A DNA stretch of 64,000 bases from DATJGR01 sp963812255 (GCA_963812255.1 CAWEUM010000003.1:186001-250000), one strand, 5' to 3'; counted from the first letter of the stretch, positions 7,877 through 16,541 are shown. Notes: generated by a model not told the origin, from the sequence alone. Made by a program: numbers and translations.

Positions 7877-9067
7877 TCAGATCGCATCGATCGCGCGCAA
7901 CTCCGCCACGTCGTTGGGAGACAGCCCGAGCAGTTCGCCGTAGACCGTTTCGTTGTCGGCGCCCAGCGCGCGGCTCAAACGCAGCGCCGGCGGTATGACG
8001 CCTTCGAAGCGCAGCGGCGTGCTCGGCAGAACCGCGTTACCGAGCAGCGGATGCGTCAACCGCGTCAACATCCCGCGTTCGTGCAGGTGTGGGTCGTCGA
8101 GCACGTCGCGCAGATCCTGCACCGGCGCGCAGATGACGTCGTGTGCCTGAGTGATCCGGAACACTTCGTCCTTATCGAGAGAGCGCGTCCACGCTTCTAC
8201 GACGGCATCGACCGCATCCATGTGTGCCGCTCTGGACGGCATGTCGGCGAAGCGCCGGTCCAGCAACAGCTCCGGTCGACCCATCGCCTCGACCAGGTTG
8301 CGCCAGTGCCCCTCGCGTATGCAGATGATCGCAACATGACCGTCGCGCGCGGCATAGACGTTGTACGGTGCGAGGCTCAACGCCGCATGACGGTTGCCGG
8401 TACGTGTGGGAGGTTCGCCGAGGAAATGCAATGCCCCGATCTGCGAAGCGAGCGTCGGAAACACCGCATCCTGCATCGCGACGTCGACGACCAGCCCCGC
8501 GCCCGTGCGCTCTCGTTGGAACAGCGCCGTCACGATTGCGCCGTACAGGTGAATGCCGCCGAGAAAATCGCACAAGGCGGGACCCGCTTTCAGCGGCGGT
8601 CCATCGCCGTCGCCGGTGATCGCCATCACGCCGGTCATCGCCTGTACGGTGATGTCCATCGCGAGATAGTCGCGATGCAGACCGGTGCGTCCGAACCCGG
8701 TTGCAGCGGCATAGACCAGCCGCGGATTGATTGCCCGCAACGCTTCGGCGCCGACACCGTGACGATCCATCGTGCCCGGCGAGAAATTCTCCAGCAGCAC
8801 ATCGGCCTTGCGAACCAGCTCGCGCAACAACCCACGGCCCCGTTCGGATTTCAGATTCAGCGTGATCGCGTCTTTGTTGGCGTTGAGCATCGCGAACGGA
8901 TAACTCGCCGAACTCGTCTCACTGCGGCCGCGCAAGCTCTCCCCCTGCGGCGATTCCACCTTGATGACGCGTGCGCCGGCCATCGCCAACAGAAATCCGC
9001 AATACGGACCGTTGTAGATCTGGCCGAAATCGAGAACCGTGAGGCCGGCGAGCGGTTGCGAGGTCAT
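7877..9067 (-). CDS. CaiB/BaiF family CoA transferase
   Basis: 396 residues of class III CoA transferase. The N-terminus PLAGLTVLDFGQIYNGPYCG, KVESPQGE, the ENFSPG motif and the catalytic aspartate in ALCDFLGGIHLYGA (about residue 167) are all present, so it should move CoA between organic acids through an aspartyl-CoA intermediate. Its ATG overlaps the stop of the upstream lipoprotein gene by four bases (ATGA), making it the last gene of the four-gene UGSC operon. A T-tailed hairpin follows. The acid substrate is not evident. Confidence 0.92.
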   Translation of the reverse strand: MTSQPLAGLTVLDFGQIYNGPYCGFLLAMAGARVIKVESPQGESLRGRSETSSASYPFAMLNANKDAITLNLKSERGRGLLRELVRKADVLLENFSPGTMDRHGVGAEALRAINPRLVYAAATGFGRTGLHRDYLAMDITVQAMTGVMAITGDGDGPPLKAGPALCDFLGGIHLYGAIVTALFQRERTGAGLVVDVAMQDAVFPTLASQIGALHFLGEPPTRTGNRHAALSLAPYNVYAARDGHVAIICIREGHWRNLVEAMGRPELLLDRRFADMPSRAAHMDAVDAVVEAWTRSLDKDEVFRITQAHDVICAPVQDLRDVLDDPHLHERGMLTRLTHPLLGNAVLPSTPLRFEGVIPPALRLSRALGADNETVYGELLGLSPNDVAELRAIDAI

Positions 9068-9627
9068 GACCGACGCGCCACCGTCGGGAGGCGTTCCAGC
9101 AGGTGTGCAAACCCATCACGAATCTGTGCGCGGTCACGTGTGTGATCGTATTCGCCCACCGCTTCCTCATGCTCGCGCGACAACGTGCCTCGCAGCACCA
9201 GCGCGTCGTCTGCTGCGCGTCGAACATCGACTGTCACACGCGCGTCGAATTTACTCGCTCCGCCAGGGGCCGACAGCGGATCGCCAAATCCATCGTGGGC
9301 GAGCGGCCGATCGGCGTCGGCAAACACCTCGCTGAACCGCAACGTAATCAGCGCTTCGGGCCGCCACTGGCTTGGCTGCAACCCCTTCGCGTCGAGTGCC
9401 GCGACGAGCGCATCGCGCAAGGTGGGCGCCAGAAAGGCGGGAACTGCCTCCAGTTTCAGACTGTAGGTCGCCAGCGGACCGCCCTCACCACGATCGAGCG
9501 GTCCGCAACAGAACTCGACGTCGTGCAGCAGCGGTGCCTGCGTGGCGCATGCAGCCAGCAACGCCAGCGCGACCATGGCGACTGCTAGGCGCCGCATCGG
9601 GCGGCGCCGGCCACGACTGAGGTTCAC
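9064..9627 (-). CDS. Putative lipoprotein in the UGSC operon
   Basis: 187 residues. A basic n-region (RGRRRPMRR), hydrophobic stretch and lipobox LLAAC indicate signal peptidase II processing and lipidation. The mature part (DVEFCCGPL..., then alternating strands and helices) is not a family I can name. The GTG at 9627 overlaps the stop of the UGSC gene (GTGA), and its own stop overlaps the CoA-transferase start (ATGA), so translation is probably coupled on both sides; an internal ATG at 9597 would also give a signal peptide. Role in the operon unknown. Confidence 0.75.
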   Translation of the reverse strand: MNLSRGRRRPMRRLAVAMVALALLAACATQAPLLHDVEFCCGPLDRGEGGPLATYSLKLEAVPAFLAPTLRDALVAALDAKGLQPSQWRPEALITLRFSEVFADADRPLAHDGFGDPLSAPGGASKFDARVTVDVRRAADDALVLRGTLSREHEEAVGEYDHTRDRAQIRDGFAHLLERLPTVARRS

Positions 9628-10145
9628 ACGGGCTCGGTCAATGCTGCGATCACCCCGTCAACGATCTGATCGGCCAACAGACGCATCTCGGCATCGGTTC
9701 TGTCCTGAATCGGATGCTGTACGAAGCAGCATCTCGCCTCGAGTCCGAGCGCCCTGCCCTGAACGCCTGCGGCTTCCTCGAACTCGGAAGATACGATCGC
9801 CACGGACGGAATGCCGTGGATCTCGAAATGCACCGTGTCATGCAAACTGCACGTGGTACACGAACCTCAGTCGGCGAGTGCCTCGACGACGAAGTTGCTG
9901 TTCGACCGGATCTCGGCGCGCAGCGACTCGGGCGCCGGCTTCGTGAACGTCGGCTTCGCATAGCGGCGGATGTCGACACCCGGGGCGCGGATCTTGAGCT
10001 GTTCTTCGAGTCGATCCAGCAACACGTCGCCGCGCGGCTTCGAAATGTCGAGAAACGCCACAGTACCCGACACCGTGCCGCTGCGCGGTGTCAGTTGCCG
10101 TGCAACCGGCGTCCTTTCGTTGGTCGGATCGAGAATGGTGGTCAT
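9624..10145 (-). CDS. UGSC-family selenoprotein (in-frame TGA at 9867-9869 read as Sec)
   Basis: A 92-codon frame from ATG 10145 (AAGGAG six bases upstream) ends at TGA, but the same frame continues for 80 more codons to a TGA at 9624. Reading the first TGA as selenocysteine gives 173 residues with ALAD-U-GSCTTCSLHD at 89-103. This matches the conserved G-D-(U/C)-GSC-T-x-C-x-x-HD core of the UGSC (seleno)protein family, which I know from selenoproteome surveys. Sequence on both sides fits that family: LDPT, a KPRGD segment, and FEIHGIPSVAIVSSEFEEAA after the motif. A bacterial-type SECIS candidate begins six bases after the TGA. It is the second gene of an operon, 41 bases after a thioredoxin-fusion partner. 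Biochemical function undescribed; redox chemistry at Sec93/Cys96 is the inference. Confidence 0.82.
9835..9861 (-). promoter_or_regulatory. Candidate bacterial SECIS hairpin
   Basis: On the minus strand, bases +6 to +32 after the UGA fold as GUGU/ACAC, a 4-base 5' bulge (ACCA), then CGUGCA/UGCAUG (one G-U pair) with a 3-base GUU apical loop. The loop G is at +20. Bacterial SECIS elements sit directly after UGA with a short loop carrying G early in the loop, so position and shape fit. Confidence 0.6.
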
Positions 10146-10186
10146 TGGATGCTCCTTGGACTCCTCTCTATTTCAGGCCGGCCGTC

Positions 10187-11782
10187 TCAGATCGGATCGA
10201 TCAACCGCGACACCGGGATGGAGCCGATTTCGCCGCCGACCCAGCCATGAAACAGGCCGGAGAATTTGCCGGCGTCGGAACCGGCCACAACGATGTGGAT
10301 CATATCCTCGTGCAGGAACTTCGGCATCTCCCGATCCAGTGCTTCGTCTGACAGTGTTTTGGCCTTCTCCGCGTTCATACCCACGCCGGATCGATCATCG
10401 CTGACCAATTCACGTAAGGGGCGGCCGGTGATTTGCTGGATGCGGCGACGCAGATCGGCCTTCGAATAACCGTCCGTCGCGAGCGTGTCGACGTGCTCCG
10501 GACAGACCACCAGCAACGCGTCGAACAGCATGTGCGCCTTCGGATGGTGAATCGATTCCATACCCATGCCGATGCTGCCGGCGAGCTGCGCTGCGTTGCG
10601 CGAGGTCTGATCGACGATCAGCGACGGCCCACTGGTCATTGCGTACGCAGTGACGACCGAGTCGGTCGGCGCGAAACCACGCTCGACGTGAAGCGGCGGC
10701 CAATGACTGCGCTCCTCCCATTCGGCGAAACACATCGTGATCTTCATCGGATTACCGAGAGTCGAGCGCTCGGTGCCACCGGGCTTTGCACCGCCGATGT
10801 TGCGAATCGCCAATCGCAGCGCACGGCCGATCGATGCGTTGGCGCGATTGCCCTGGCCGAGCGCGCCGATCCGCATGTTCATGCCAATGCGATGTCGGAT
10901 CGGTCCGTTGACCACGAGTACCGGACTTGCGCCCATCGTCGTCGCCATGACGCCGTGAATGTTGAATGCATCGGTGCACACGGCTTCGAGCGCTGCAATG
11001 ACGACCGGCAGATATTCCGGGCGACATCCCGCCAATACTGCATTGATCGCGATCTTTTCGACGGTCGCCTCGCCCATGTTCGGCGGCACGATGGCGACCA
11101 CCTGTTGCGGATCGCGATGGGTGCCCGACAGCATCCGCATGACGCGCTCCGGCGTCGGCGGCACCACCGGCAGGCCGTCGGTAAAGCCTTGATCGAACAT
11201 GAATTCGAATTCGTCGTCCTGGGGTGCGATCTCGATTTTGCGCGCGCGCAGCGGGCTGTTCTCGGCCTCGGCGCGCAGGCGATCGGCGAAACGCGGGTCC
11301 ACCGACAATGAACCGCACCCGGGCCGCCATGGTGGCAGACTCTGCCAATCGATCGGCGCGGCGGGCACGCCTGCCATCGCGGCGAGCATCGCGTCGAGCG
11401 CCTGCCATTCGGCGCGATCGAACCCCTGCAGCCGCTGCTGCTCGTGCCCCTGTGCATCGGCGACGAACAGCGACGGCACCATGTCGATGTCGTACGCGAA
11501 GGACACCTTCAGACGCGAATCGTCGAGCACCGGGCACGTCAGTTGATGACGTTCGATCAACTGGCTGTTGCCTTCCTGCGTCTGCCCGACCACGAGCACG
11601 TCGAGCGTCTCACCGTAAGCGCGATGAAAGGCTTCGAGCAACGGCATCACGACGCCACACGTCGGGCAGTCTTCTTTGACCATGGCGATCAGCGCCGGCC
11701 GATCGGCAAACGATGAATTCGGGAACGACCGATCCGTGTCGGCCTGATCGCGCAGGGAAAACGCCGGGAGCAACGGCTGCAT
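10187..11782 (-). CDS. Thioredoxin-fold fusion protein, UGSC-operon partner
   Basis: 531 residues. Residues ~1-135 form a thioredoxin-like domain with the CxxC active site in KEDCPTCGVV (Cys39, Cys42) and the cis-proline loop MVPSLF (Pro103). A linker contains PGCGS (Cys156). Residues ~190-531 form a conserved domain starting MFDQGFTDGLPVVPPTPERV, with ATVEKIAINAVLAGCRPEYLP and VNGPIRHRIGMN; I recognise this from uncharacterised bacterial proteins encoded beside UGSC proteins but know no activity for it. ATG 11782 starts the thioredoxin fold; longer frames run back through non-homologous sequence. As first gene of the four-gene operon it is the natural redox partner of the UGSC protein. Confidence 0.82.
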   Translation of the reverse strand: MQPLLPAFSLRDQADTDRSFPNSSFADRPALIAMVKEDCPTCGVVMPLLEAFHRAYGETLDVLVVGQTQEGNSQLIERHQLTCPVLDDSRLKVSFAYDIDMVPSLFVADAQGHEQQRLQGFDRAEWQALDAMLAAMAGVPAAPIDWQSLPPWRPGCGSLSVDPRFADRLRAEAENSPLRARKIEIAPQDDEFEFMFDQGFTDGLPVVPPTPERVMRMLSGTHRDPQQVVAIVPPNMGEATVEKIAINAVLAGCRPEYLPVVIAALEAVCTDAFNIHGVMATTMGASPVLVVNGPIRHRIGMNMRIGALGQGNRANASIGRALRLAIRNIGGAKPGGTERSTLGNPMKITMCFAEWEERSHWPPLHVERGFAPTDSVVTAYAMTSGPSLIVDQTSRNAAQLAGSIGMGMESIHHPKAHMLFDALLVVCPEHVDTLATDGYSKADLRRRIQQITGRPLRELVSDDRSGVGMNAEKAKTLSDEALDREMPKFLHEDMIHIVVAGSDAGKFSGLFHGWVGGEIGSIPVSRLIDPI

Positions 11783-11880
11783 GACTCGATGTCCAGCAAG
11801 CGGGTGAGTTCGAATGATGACAACATGCGCCACGAAGCGGAACTGCGAAAACGCGAGTAGAGCGCCGCACTGGAGGGTCA

Positions 11881-12168
11881 ATGTTCGGTTATGCGTGGCA
11901 CGATCTGGTGGGTAACCTGGGCGTCGTGCTGATTCTCGGCACGTATTTCGCGCTCCAGGCCGGCCGCCTCGACTCGAGAGCCGTCGCGTACTCGGCGCTG
12001 AATGCGCTCGGCGCCGGCTCAATCACGATTTCGCTGCTGTTCGACTTCAACCTGTCGGCCTTCGTTGTCGAAGCCGCGTGGGTGGCGGTGAGTCTCTACG
12101 GGTTGGTGCGTGCGCGACGCATGAACAGATTCAGCAGCGGCGAGCCAGCGCGCAACGGTTCCGACTGA
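11881..12168 (+). CDS. CBU_0592-type small membrane protein
   Basis: 95 residues with three hydrophobic segments (NLGVVLILGTYFALQAG, AVAYSALNALGAGSITISLL, LSAFVVEAAWVAVSLYGL) and a basic C-terminus, the layout of the short CBU_0592-like membrane family. GGAGG lies five to six bases before the ATG. It is divergent from the thioredoxin-fusion gene and converges on a GNAT gene, overlapping its 3' end by 73 bases. Function unknown. Confidence 0.75.
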   Translation: MFGYAWHDLVGNLGVVLILGTYFALQAGRLDSRAVAYSALNALGAGSITISLLFDFNLSAFVVEAAWVAVSLYGLVRARRMNRFSSGEPARNGSD

Positions 12169-12602
12169 CCCGTCAAGGCGAAGTCCCGCGATCGGTACAA
12201 CGCGAGGGCAGCGGTATTCGTTTCGGTCACCGACAACTCGATCGCGGCGCACCCGCGCCCGCTCAGATACGCAACGATGGTATCGAACAATTGTGCACCG
12301 ATGCCCCGGCCCCGCAGCGCAGGATCGATCCACATCGCGCCGATGTGTCCGACACCTCCTTCGTCGCGCTGCGCCGATCCGAGTCCCAACGCCTCGCCAT
12401 CGCGGCGAACCACGAACAACTCGAACCCGTCGGTCCCCGCCGCGCGCCGTGCGGCGCGTTGCCAATAGCCATCGCCACGAGAGCGCGCGTCCTCGGCGGT
12501 CGGCGAGAACGCGTCGGGCGATTCCGTCAACGCATCGATCCGCAGTCGCTTCAAGTCCAGCCACTGATCCGCGGTGAGCGCGACGATCTCGATGTCGCTC
12601 AC
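12096..12602 (-). CDS. GNAT family N-acetyltransferase
   Basis: 168 residues from the GTG at 12602 (VSDIEIVALTADQW). The acetyl-CoA motif A is clear: IGAMWIDPALRGRGIGAQLF, followed by motif B ELSVTETNTAALALYRSRDF. The GTG overlaps the stop of the upstream sialidase-like gene (GTGA), so the two are co-translated. The 3' end overlaps the converging membrane-protein gene. The acetylated substrate is not predictable. Confidence 0.85.
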   Translation of the reverse strand: MSDIEIVALTADQWLDLKRLRIDALTESPDAFSPTAEDARSRGDGYWQRAARRAAGTDGFELFVVRRDGEALGLGSAQRDEGGVGHIGAMWIDPALRGRGIGAQLFDTIVAYLSGRGCAAIELSVTETNTAALALYRSRDFALTGQSEPLRAGSPLLNLFMRRARTNP

Positions 12603-13738
12603 ACGCCGAACCGGGTGATCCACATGCACTGGATCGGGTGCGACCCGTCGGTGTACTGATGGTACGCGACGACGACTACGCCGTCGTCGAGTTGTGCAAC
12701 CGTCGGGTACCCTATATGCCAGTACTGACGGACCGACGCGGGTGCGGCCCCGCCTTCGCGAATGACGAACTCGTGATCGAGCAACCATTTCGATCCATCG
12801 TCGGAGATGCAGCCGCGCACGCCCCACGGATCGCGGCGATAGCCGTAGACCGCGAGCACCCGACCGTCGTGCAGTTCGATCACGTCGGCCGGATACCCCC
12901 ACAACGGCGTACGTACGGGGCGGCTCCAACTCGCGCCATCGTCGTCGGAAAAGCAGAACCACATATTGTCGAAGCGCAGTGGGCGCGCCTGAGTGCGCAA
13001 CAGGCAGATCAAACGACCCGAGGACAGCCGCGTCATGCCCGCCTCGGCCCACTCGAGGATATGGGCGGGGTCGTACGCGACGGTGGCCCAGTATTCCCAG
13101 TTGTTACCGCCGTCGTCAGAACGCAGCAGGAACACGCGTGGCGTTTCGCCACCCTGCGCAAACCATTCGCGCGTGAACGTACCGTGCAGCGGCATCAACA
13201 GCCCACCGTCGCCGAGTTCGATGATGTGCCCCGCACCCGAGCCACCGACGATGTACGGGCCGAGCCCCGAATCAGCGATCGGCGACGTGTTGACGGGGAT
13301 CGGCTCCGACCAGGTTGCGCCATCATCGCTCGAACGGCACAGCGCGTAGCCGGTCTGGCGTTTCAGGCGTTCCCGACGACCGGGCGGCGGCCCACCCATG
13401 ATCTGATCGGCACCCCCTTTCAACGCCGTTGGCGCCATGAAGCTGCAAACGCGGGTGTGCATCAGGATCTCGCCGCTCGAGATCTGCGCGAATGCACAGT
13501 CCCAATTGCCGACGTGCTCGCTCCACGGCCACACCGTCCGGCGCGTCGAGGTGTCCCAGGTTCTACCACCGTCGCGCGATTTGATCAGGCAGGATTGGCC
13601 GCTGTCGGCGTGTACTCGGCCGCGTTCCTGGTTGTAGCCGAGCAACAGCTCGCCGTTCGTCAACGTGATCAGGCTGCCCTGATTGCATGCATGTTCCGGG
13701 TCGTGATAGGCGAGAACGTGCTCCATAGCTGTCAGCAT
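12599..13738 (-). CDS. Exo-alpha-sialidase-like six-bladed propeller protein
   Basis: 379 residues. At least five Asp-box (BNR) motifs S-x-D-x-G-x-x-W are visible: SRDGGRTW, SSDDGATW, RSDDGGNNW, SDDDGASW and SDDGSKW, spaced as blades of a sialidase-type beta-propeller. There is no signal peptide, so it appears cytoplasmic. Start at ATG 13738 rather than 13726 because GGAG lies about ten bases upstream. True sialidase activity is unproven; related proteins act on diverse glycosides or have lost activity. It overlaps the GNAT start by four bases. Confidence 0.8.
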   Translation of the reverse strand: MLTAMEHVLAYHDPEHACNQGSLITLTNGELLLGYNQERGRVHADSGQSCLIKSRDGGRTWDTSTRRTVWPWSEHVGNWDCAFAQISSGEILMHTRVCSFMAPTALKGGADQIMGGPPPGRRERLKRQTGYALCRSSDDGATWSEPIPVNTSPIADSGLGPYIVGGSGAGHIIELGDGGLLMPLHGTFTREWFAQGGETPRVFLLRSDDGGNNWEYWATVAYDPAHILEWAEAGMTRLSSGRLICLLRTQARPLRFDNMWFCFSDDDGASWSRPVRTPLWGYPADVIELHDGRVLAVYGYRRDPWGVRGCISDDGSKWLLDHEFVIREGGAAPASVRQYWHIGYPTVAQLDDGVVVVAYHQYTDGSHPIQCMWITRFGV

Positions 13739-13860
13739 CCATACGCTCCGATCGTATGCTGCAGCGTAACCACGAAACCGGAAACGCGGAAGCCGATCTG
13801 GCGGCGGCGAAGCGCGATTCCTGTACCATCGCGCGTTTCCAATCGAGATCCCGAGTCGCC

Positions 13861-15135
13861 ATGCCTCTGTCAGTCGAGCGTGTACGCGCTTGTTTTCCCG
13901 CCCTTGCGGTGACCGACCTTGGCCGGCCACGCATCTATCTAGACAATCCGTCCGGCACCCAGGTCCCACAGCAGACGATCGAGCGGATGACGCGGCATCT
14001 GATCCACGACAACGCGAACTCCTCGATGCCGTTCGCAACATCGATCGCCAGCACGCGCGTCGCGCACGAAGCGCATGTGGCATTAGCCGATTTCGTCAAC
14101 GCCGCATCGCATCGGGAAATCGTCATCGGACCGAACATGACCACCTTGACGTTCGCGTTCTCGCGCTCGATCGCGCACCTGCTGCGCCCCGGCGACGAGA
14201 TCATCGTGTCGCGCATGGATCACGACGGCAACGTGCGGCCATGGGAAATCATGGCCGAACAGCACGGCCTCATCCTGAAGTGCCTCGACTTCAATCCCGA
14301 CAGCTTTCAGTTCGAACTCGACGATCTGGCCGCGCTGATCGGTCCCCGCACGCGCTTCGCCGCGTTCTGCTACGCGAGCAACGTTCTCGGCACCATCAAC
14401 GACGTTCGGGCGATGTGCTCCCTGTTGCGTGAAGCGGACGTGCTCACCTGGATCGACGCGGTGCAGTACGCGCCGCACGGACCGATCGACGTTGCAGCGT
14501 TGGGATGCGATTTCCTGGTCTGTTCCGCGTACAAATTCTTCGGTCCGCACCTGGGTATGTTGTGGGCGCGCGAAGCGCTGCTGGAGCGGCTGCGCCCGTA
14601 CAAGCTGCGCGCGTCCGGCGACGATTTGCCATCACGATTCGAGACCGGTACCCCGTCGTACGAGGCAATGGCCGGCCTGCTAGGCACTTTCGAGTACCTC
14701 GCGTGGGTCGGCGACTCGATGGCGACGGAGCACCACGCTGCGTTGAGCCATCTCGCCGGTCGTCGTCGATTGCTGCGCGCCGCCATGGAAACGATCGCGG
14801 CGTACGAGCAGACCCTGGGGCGCTACCTCATCGACGGTCTCGCCGCGCTGCCGGGTGTTCGGATCCACGGCATCAGTGATCCCCAACGACTGCACCAACG
14901 CGCACCAACCGTTTCGATCACAGCCGACGGCATGGATCCGGCTGGCGCCGCGCGCCGCCTTGGTGAAGCAGGCATTTTCACGACGCACGGACATAACTAT
15001 GCGTTGCAACCCATCGAGCGTCTCGGCTTGACGCACGGCGGTACACTTCGCATCGGGCCGGCGCACTACAACACACTCGACGAATTGACGACCACGATTG
15101 ATGCGCTCGGTGCGATATCCGCCAATGCTTCGTGA
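13861..15135 (+). CDS. Cysteine-desulfurase-like class V aminotransferase
   Basis: 424 residues starting MPLSVERVRACFPAL. PLP fold type I: IYLDNPSGTQVP near the N-terminus, ANSSMPFATSIAS, the PLP-binding SRMDHDGNVRPW, and the Schiff-base lysine in DFLVCSAYKFFGPHLG. The catalytic cysteine loop of SufS/IscS is not obvious, matching the 'cysteine desulfurase-like' VC1184 subfamily rather than true desulfurases. Start chosen at the ATG immediately before the conserved N-terminus. Divergent from the sialidase-like gene. Exact substrate unknown. Confidence 0.85.
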   Translation: MPLSVERVRACFPALAVTDLGRPRIYLDNPSGTQVPQQTIERMTRHLIHDNANSSMPFATSIASTRVAHEAHVALADFVNAASHREIVIGPNMTTLTFAFSRSIAHLLRPGDEIIVSRMDHDGNVRPWEIMAEQHGLILKCLDFNPDSFQFELDDLAALIGPRTRFAAFCYASNVLGTINDVRAMCSLLREADVLTWIDAVQYAPHGPIDVAALGCDFLVCSAYKFFGPHLGMLWAREALLERLRPYKLRASGDDLPSRFETGTPSYEAMAGLLGTFEYLAWVGDSMATEHHAALSHLAGRRRLLRAAMETIAAYEQTLGRYLIDGLAALPGVRIHGISDPQRLHQRAPTVSITADGMDPAGAARRLGEAGIFTTHGHNYALQPIERLGLTHGGTLRIGPAHYNTLDELTTTIDALGAISANAS

Positions 15136-15174
15136 GGGCGCGGTTGTCTCGGATCCGATTCGAATGATCACCAG

Positions 15175-16404
15175 ATGAGCGCCGCAACTGCTCTCGGCGC
15201 ACTGCAGCATCGCAACTTCACGCTGTATCTCGTCGCCCGTTTCATCGCGACCCTGGCGGTGCAGATGCAGAGCGTGGCGGTGGGCTGGCAGGTGTATGCG
15301 ATCACCAACGATCCGCTCGATCTCGGACTGATCGGCCTCGCGCAGTTTCTGCCGTTCATCGTGCTGGTGTTGCCAGCGGGCCAGATTGCCGACCGGTTCG
15401 ATCGCAGGCTGATACTGGCGGCGTGCTACGTCGTCGAGGTCGCCTGTGCGGTGTGTTTGCTCGCCTTCACCGTGTATGGGGCGCGTGAGGTGTGGCCGGT
15501 GTTCGCTGTCCTCGTTCTGTTTGGGTCGGCTCGCGCGTTTGCGATGCCGACATCGCAAGCGATCACGCCGAACCTCGTGCCGCGTGAAACGTTCGGCAAC
15601 GCGGTTGCGCTGAATTCATCGACGTTTCACGTTGCAACGATCGTCGGGCCGTCTTTCGGTGGTCTGCTTTACGTTGCCGGACCCGCGGCCGTCTATTCGA
15701 TCGTCACCGCGCTGCTCGTCGTGTCAGTCGGCTTCATGCTCGCGGTACGGCTGCCGAAGACGTTGCGAAGCAGTGAGCCGGCCACCTGGCACACCGTACT
15801 GGAGGGTCTGCGCTTCGTCAGGTCGCGGCCCGTCGTGCTGGGTGCCATCTCGCTCGATCTGTTCGCGGTTTTGTTCGGTGGCGCCACCGCACTGCTGCCG
15901 GTATTCGCGCGCGACATTCTGGCCGCCGGTCCCGAGGGATTAGGCATGCTGCGCACTGCGCCGGCAGTCGGCGCTGCAATCACCGCCGCGTTGCTGGCGC
16001 TGTTTCCGCTGACGCGCTTCGTCGGGCGCCGGATGTTCGCGGGCGTAGCCGTGTTCGGCTTCGCCATCATCGTGTTCGGGCTTTCCAACAACTTCATGCT
16101 GTCGCTGCTCGCGCTGGCAACACTCGGCGCAGGCGACATGGTCAGCGTCTACATTCGGCACATGCTGATTCAGCTCGAAACGCCGGACGAAATTCGCGGC
16201 CGCGTCAGCGCGGTGAACGCGGTATTCATCGGCGCGTCGAACGAACTCGGTGAGTTCGAATCCGGCGTCACCGCGGTGTGGTTCGGACTGGTTCCGTCGG
16301 TCGTCATCGGCGGCGCGGCAACGATCGCGGTCACGGGCTTGTGGATGCGGCTGTTCCCGACGTTGCGCCGGATGGATCGTTTTCCGAACACGGAGCCGTC
16401 GTAG
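15175..16404 (+). CDS. MFS transporter (MFS_3 / EntS-like)
   Basis: 409 residues, twelve predicted membrane helices. The opening LGALQHRNFTLYLVARFIATLAVQMQSVAVGWQVY and the loop motif GQIADRFDRRLIL are typical of the MFS_3 group that includes the enterobactin exporter EntS. It is the first of three MFS_3 paralogs in this window (others at 34111 and 39256). It lies 39 bases after the aminotransferase on the same strand and may share its transcript. Cargo unknown. Confidence 0.9.
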   Translation: MSAATALGALQHRNFTLYLVARFIATLAVQMQSVAVGWQVYAITNDPLDLGLIGLAQFLPFIVLVLPAGQIADRFDRRLILAACYVVEVACAVCLLAFTVYGAREVWPVFAVLVLFGSARAFAMPTSQAITPNLVPRETFGNAVALNSSTFHVATIVGPSFGGLLYVAGPAAVYSIVTALLVVSVGFMLAVRLPKTLRSSEPATWHTVLEGLRFVRSRPVVLGAISLDLFAVLFGGATALLPVFARDILAAGPEGLGMLRTAPAVGAAITAALLALFPLTRFVGRRMFAGVAVFGFAIIVFGLSNNFMLSLLALATLGAGDMVSVYIRHMLIQLETPDEIRGRVSAVNAVFIGASNELGEFESGVTAVWFGLVPSVVIGGAATIAVTGLWMRLFPTLRRMDRFPNTEPS

Positions 16405-16410
16405 CGTCGA

Positions 16411-16463
16411 TGGAGTTGACGGTTGCGGCGGAGGATTGATACGCCGGACAACCGTCCACTCCA
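16411..16463. terminator. Long imperfect hairpin after MFS gene
   Basis: TGGAGTTGACGGTTG pairs with CAACCGTCCACTCCA (14 of 15), enclosing a second 5-bp stem CGGCG/CGCCG. It starts seven bases after the MFS stop. There is no T-run, so it may be a structural 3' end or factor-dependent stop. Confidence 0.5.
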
Positions 16464-16541
16464 CCGGCGTTCAACGCCAGACTGTTGTCCGAAAAGGTTA
16501 ACCGAGCCAATCACCGATCAAGTTCCAGACAGAACGGCGCA

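Noticed and set aside
9867..9869. TGA as an ordinary nonsense mutation splitting the gene
   Set aside because: Frame and homology continue unbroken, the position equals the family's Sec/Cys site, a SECIS-like hairpin follows, and the operon overlap depends on the full-length stop.
10433..11311. Plus-strand frame opposite the thioredoxin fusion
   Set aside because: Shadow frame with no recognisable domain; the opposite strand carries conserved motifs.
12599..13738. Confident call of a true sialidase
   Set aside because: Asp boxes define the propeller but catalytic Arg triad and Tyr/Glu could not be assigned by eye, and no sialic-acid genes are nearby.
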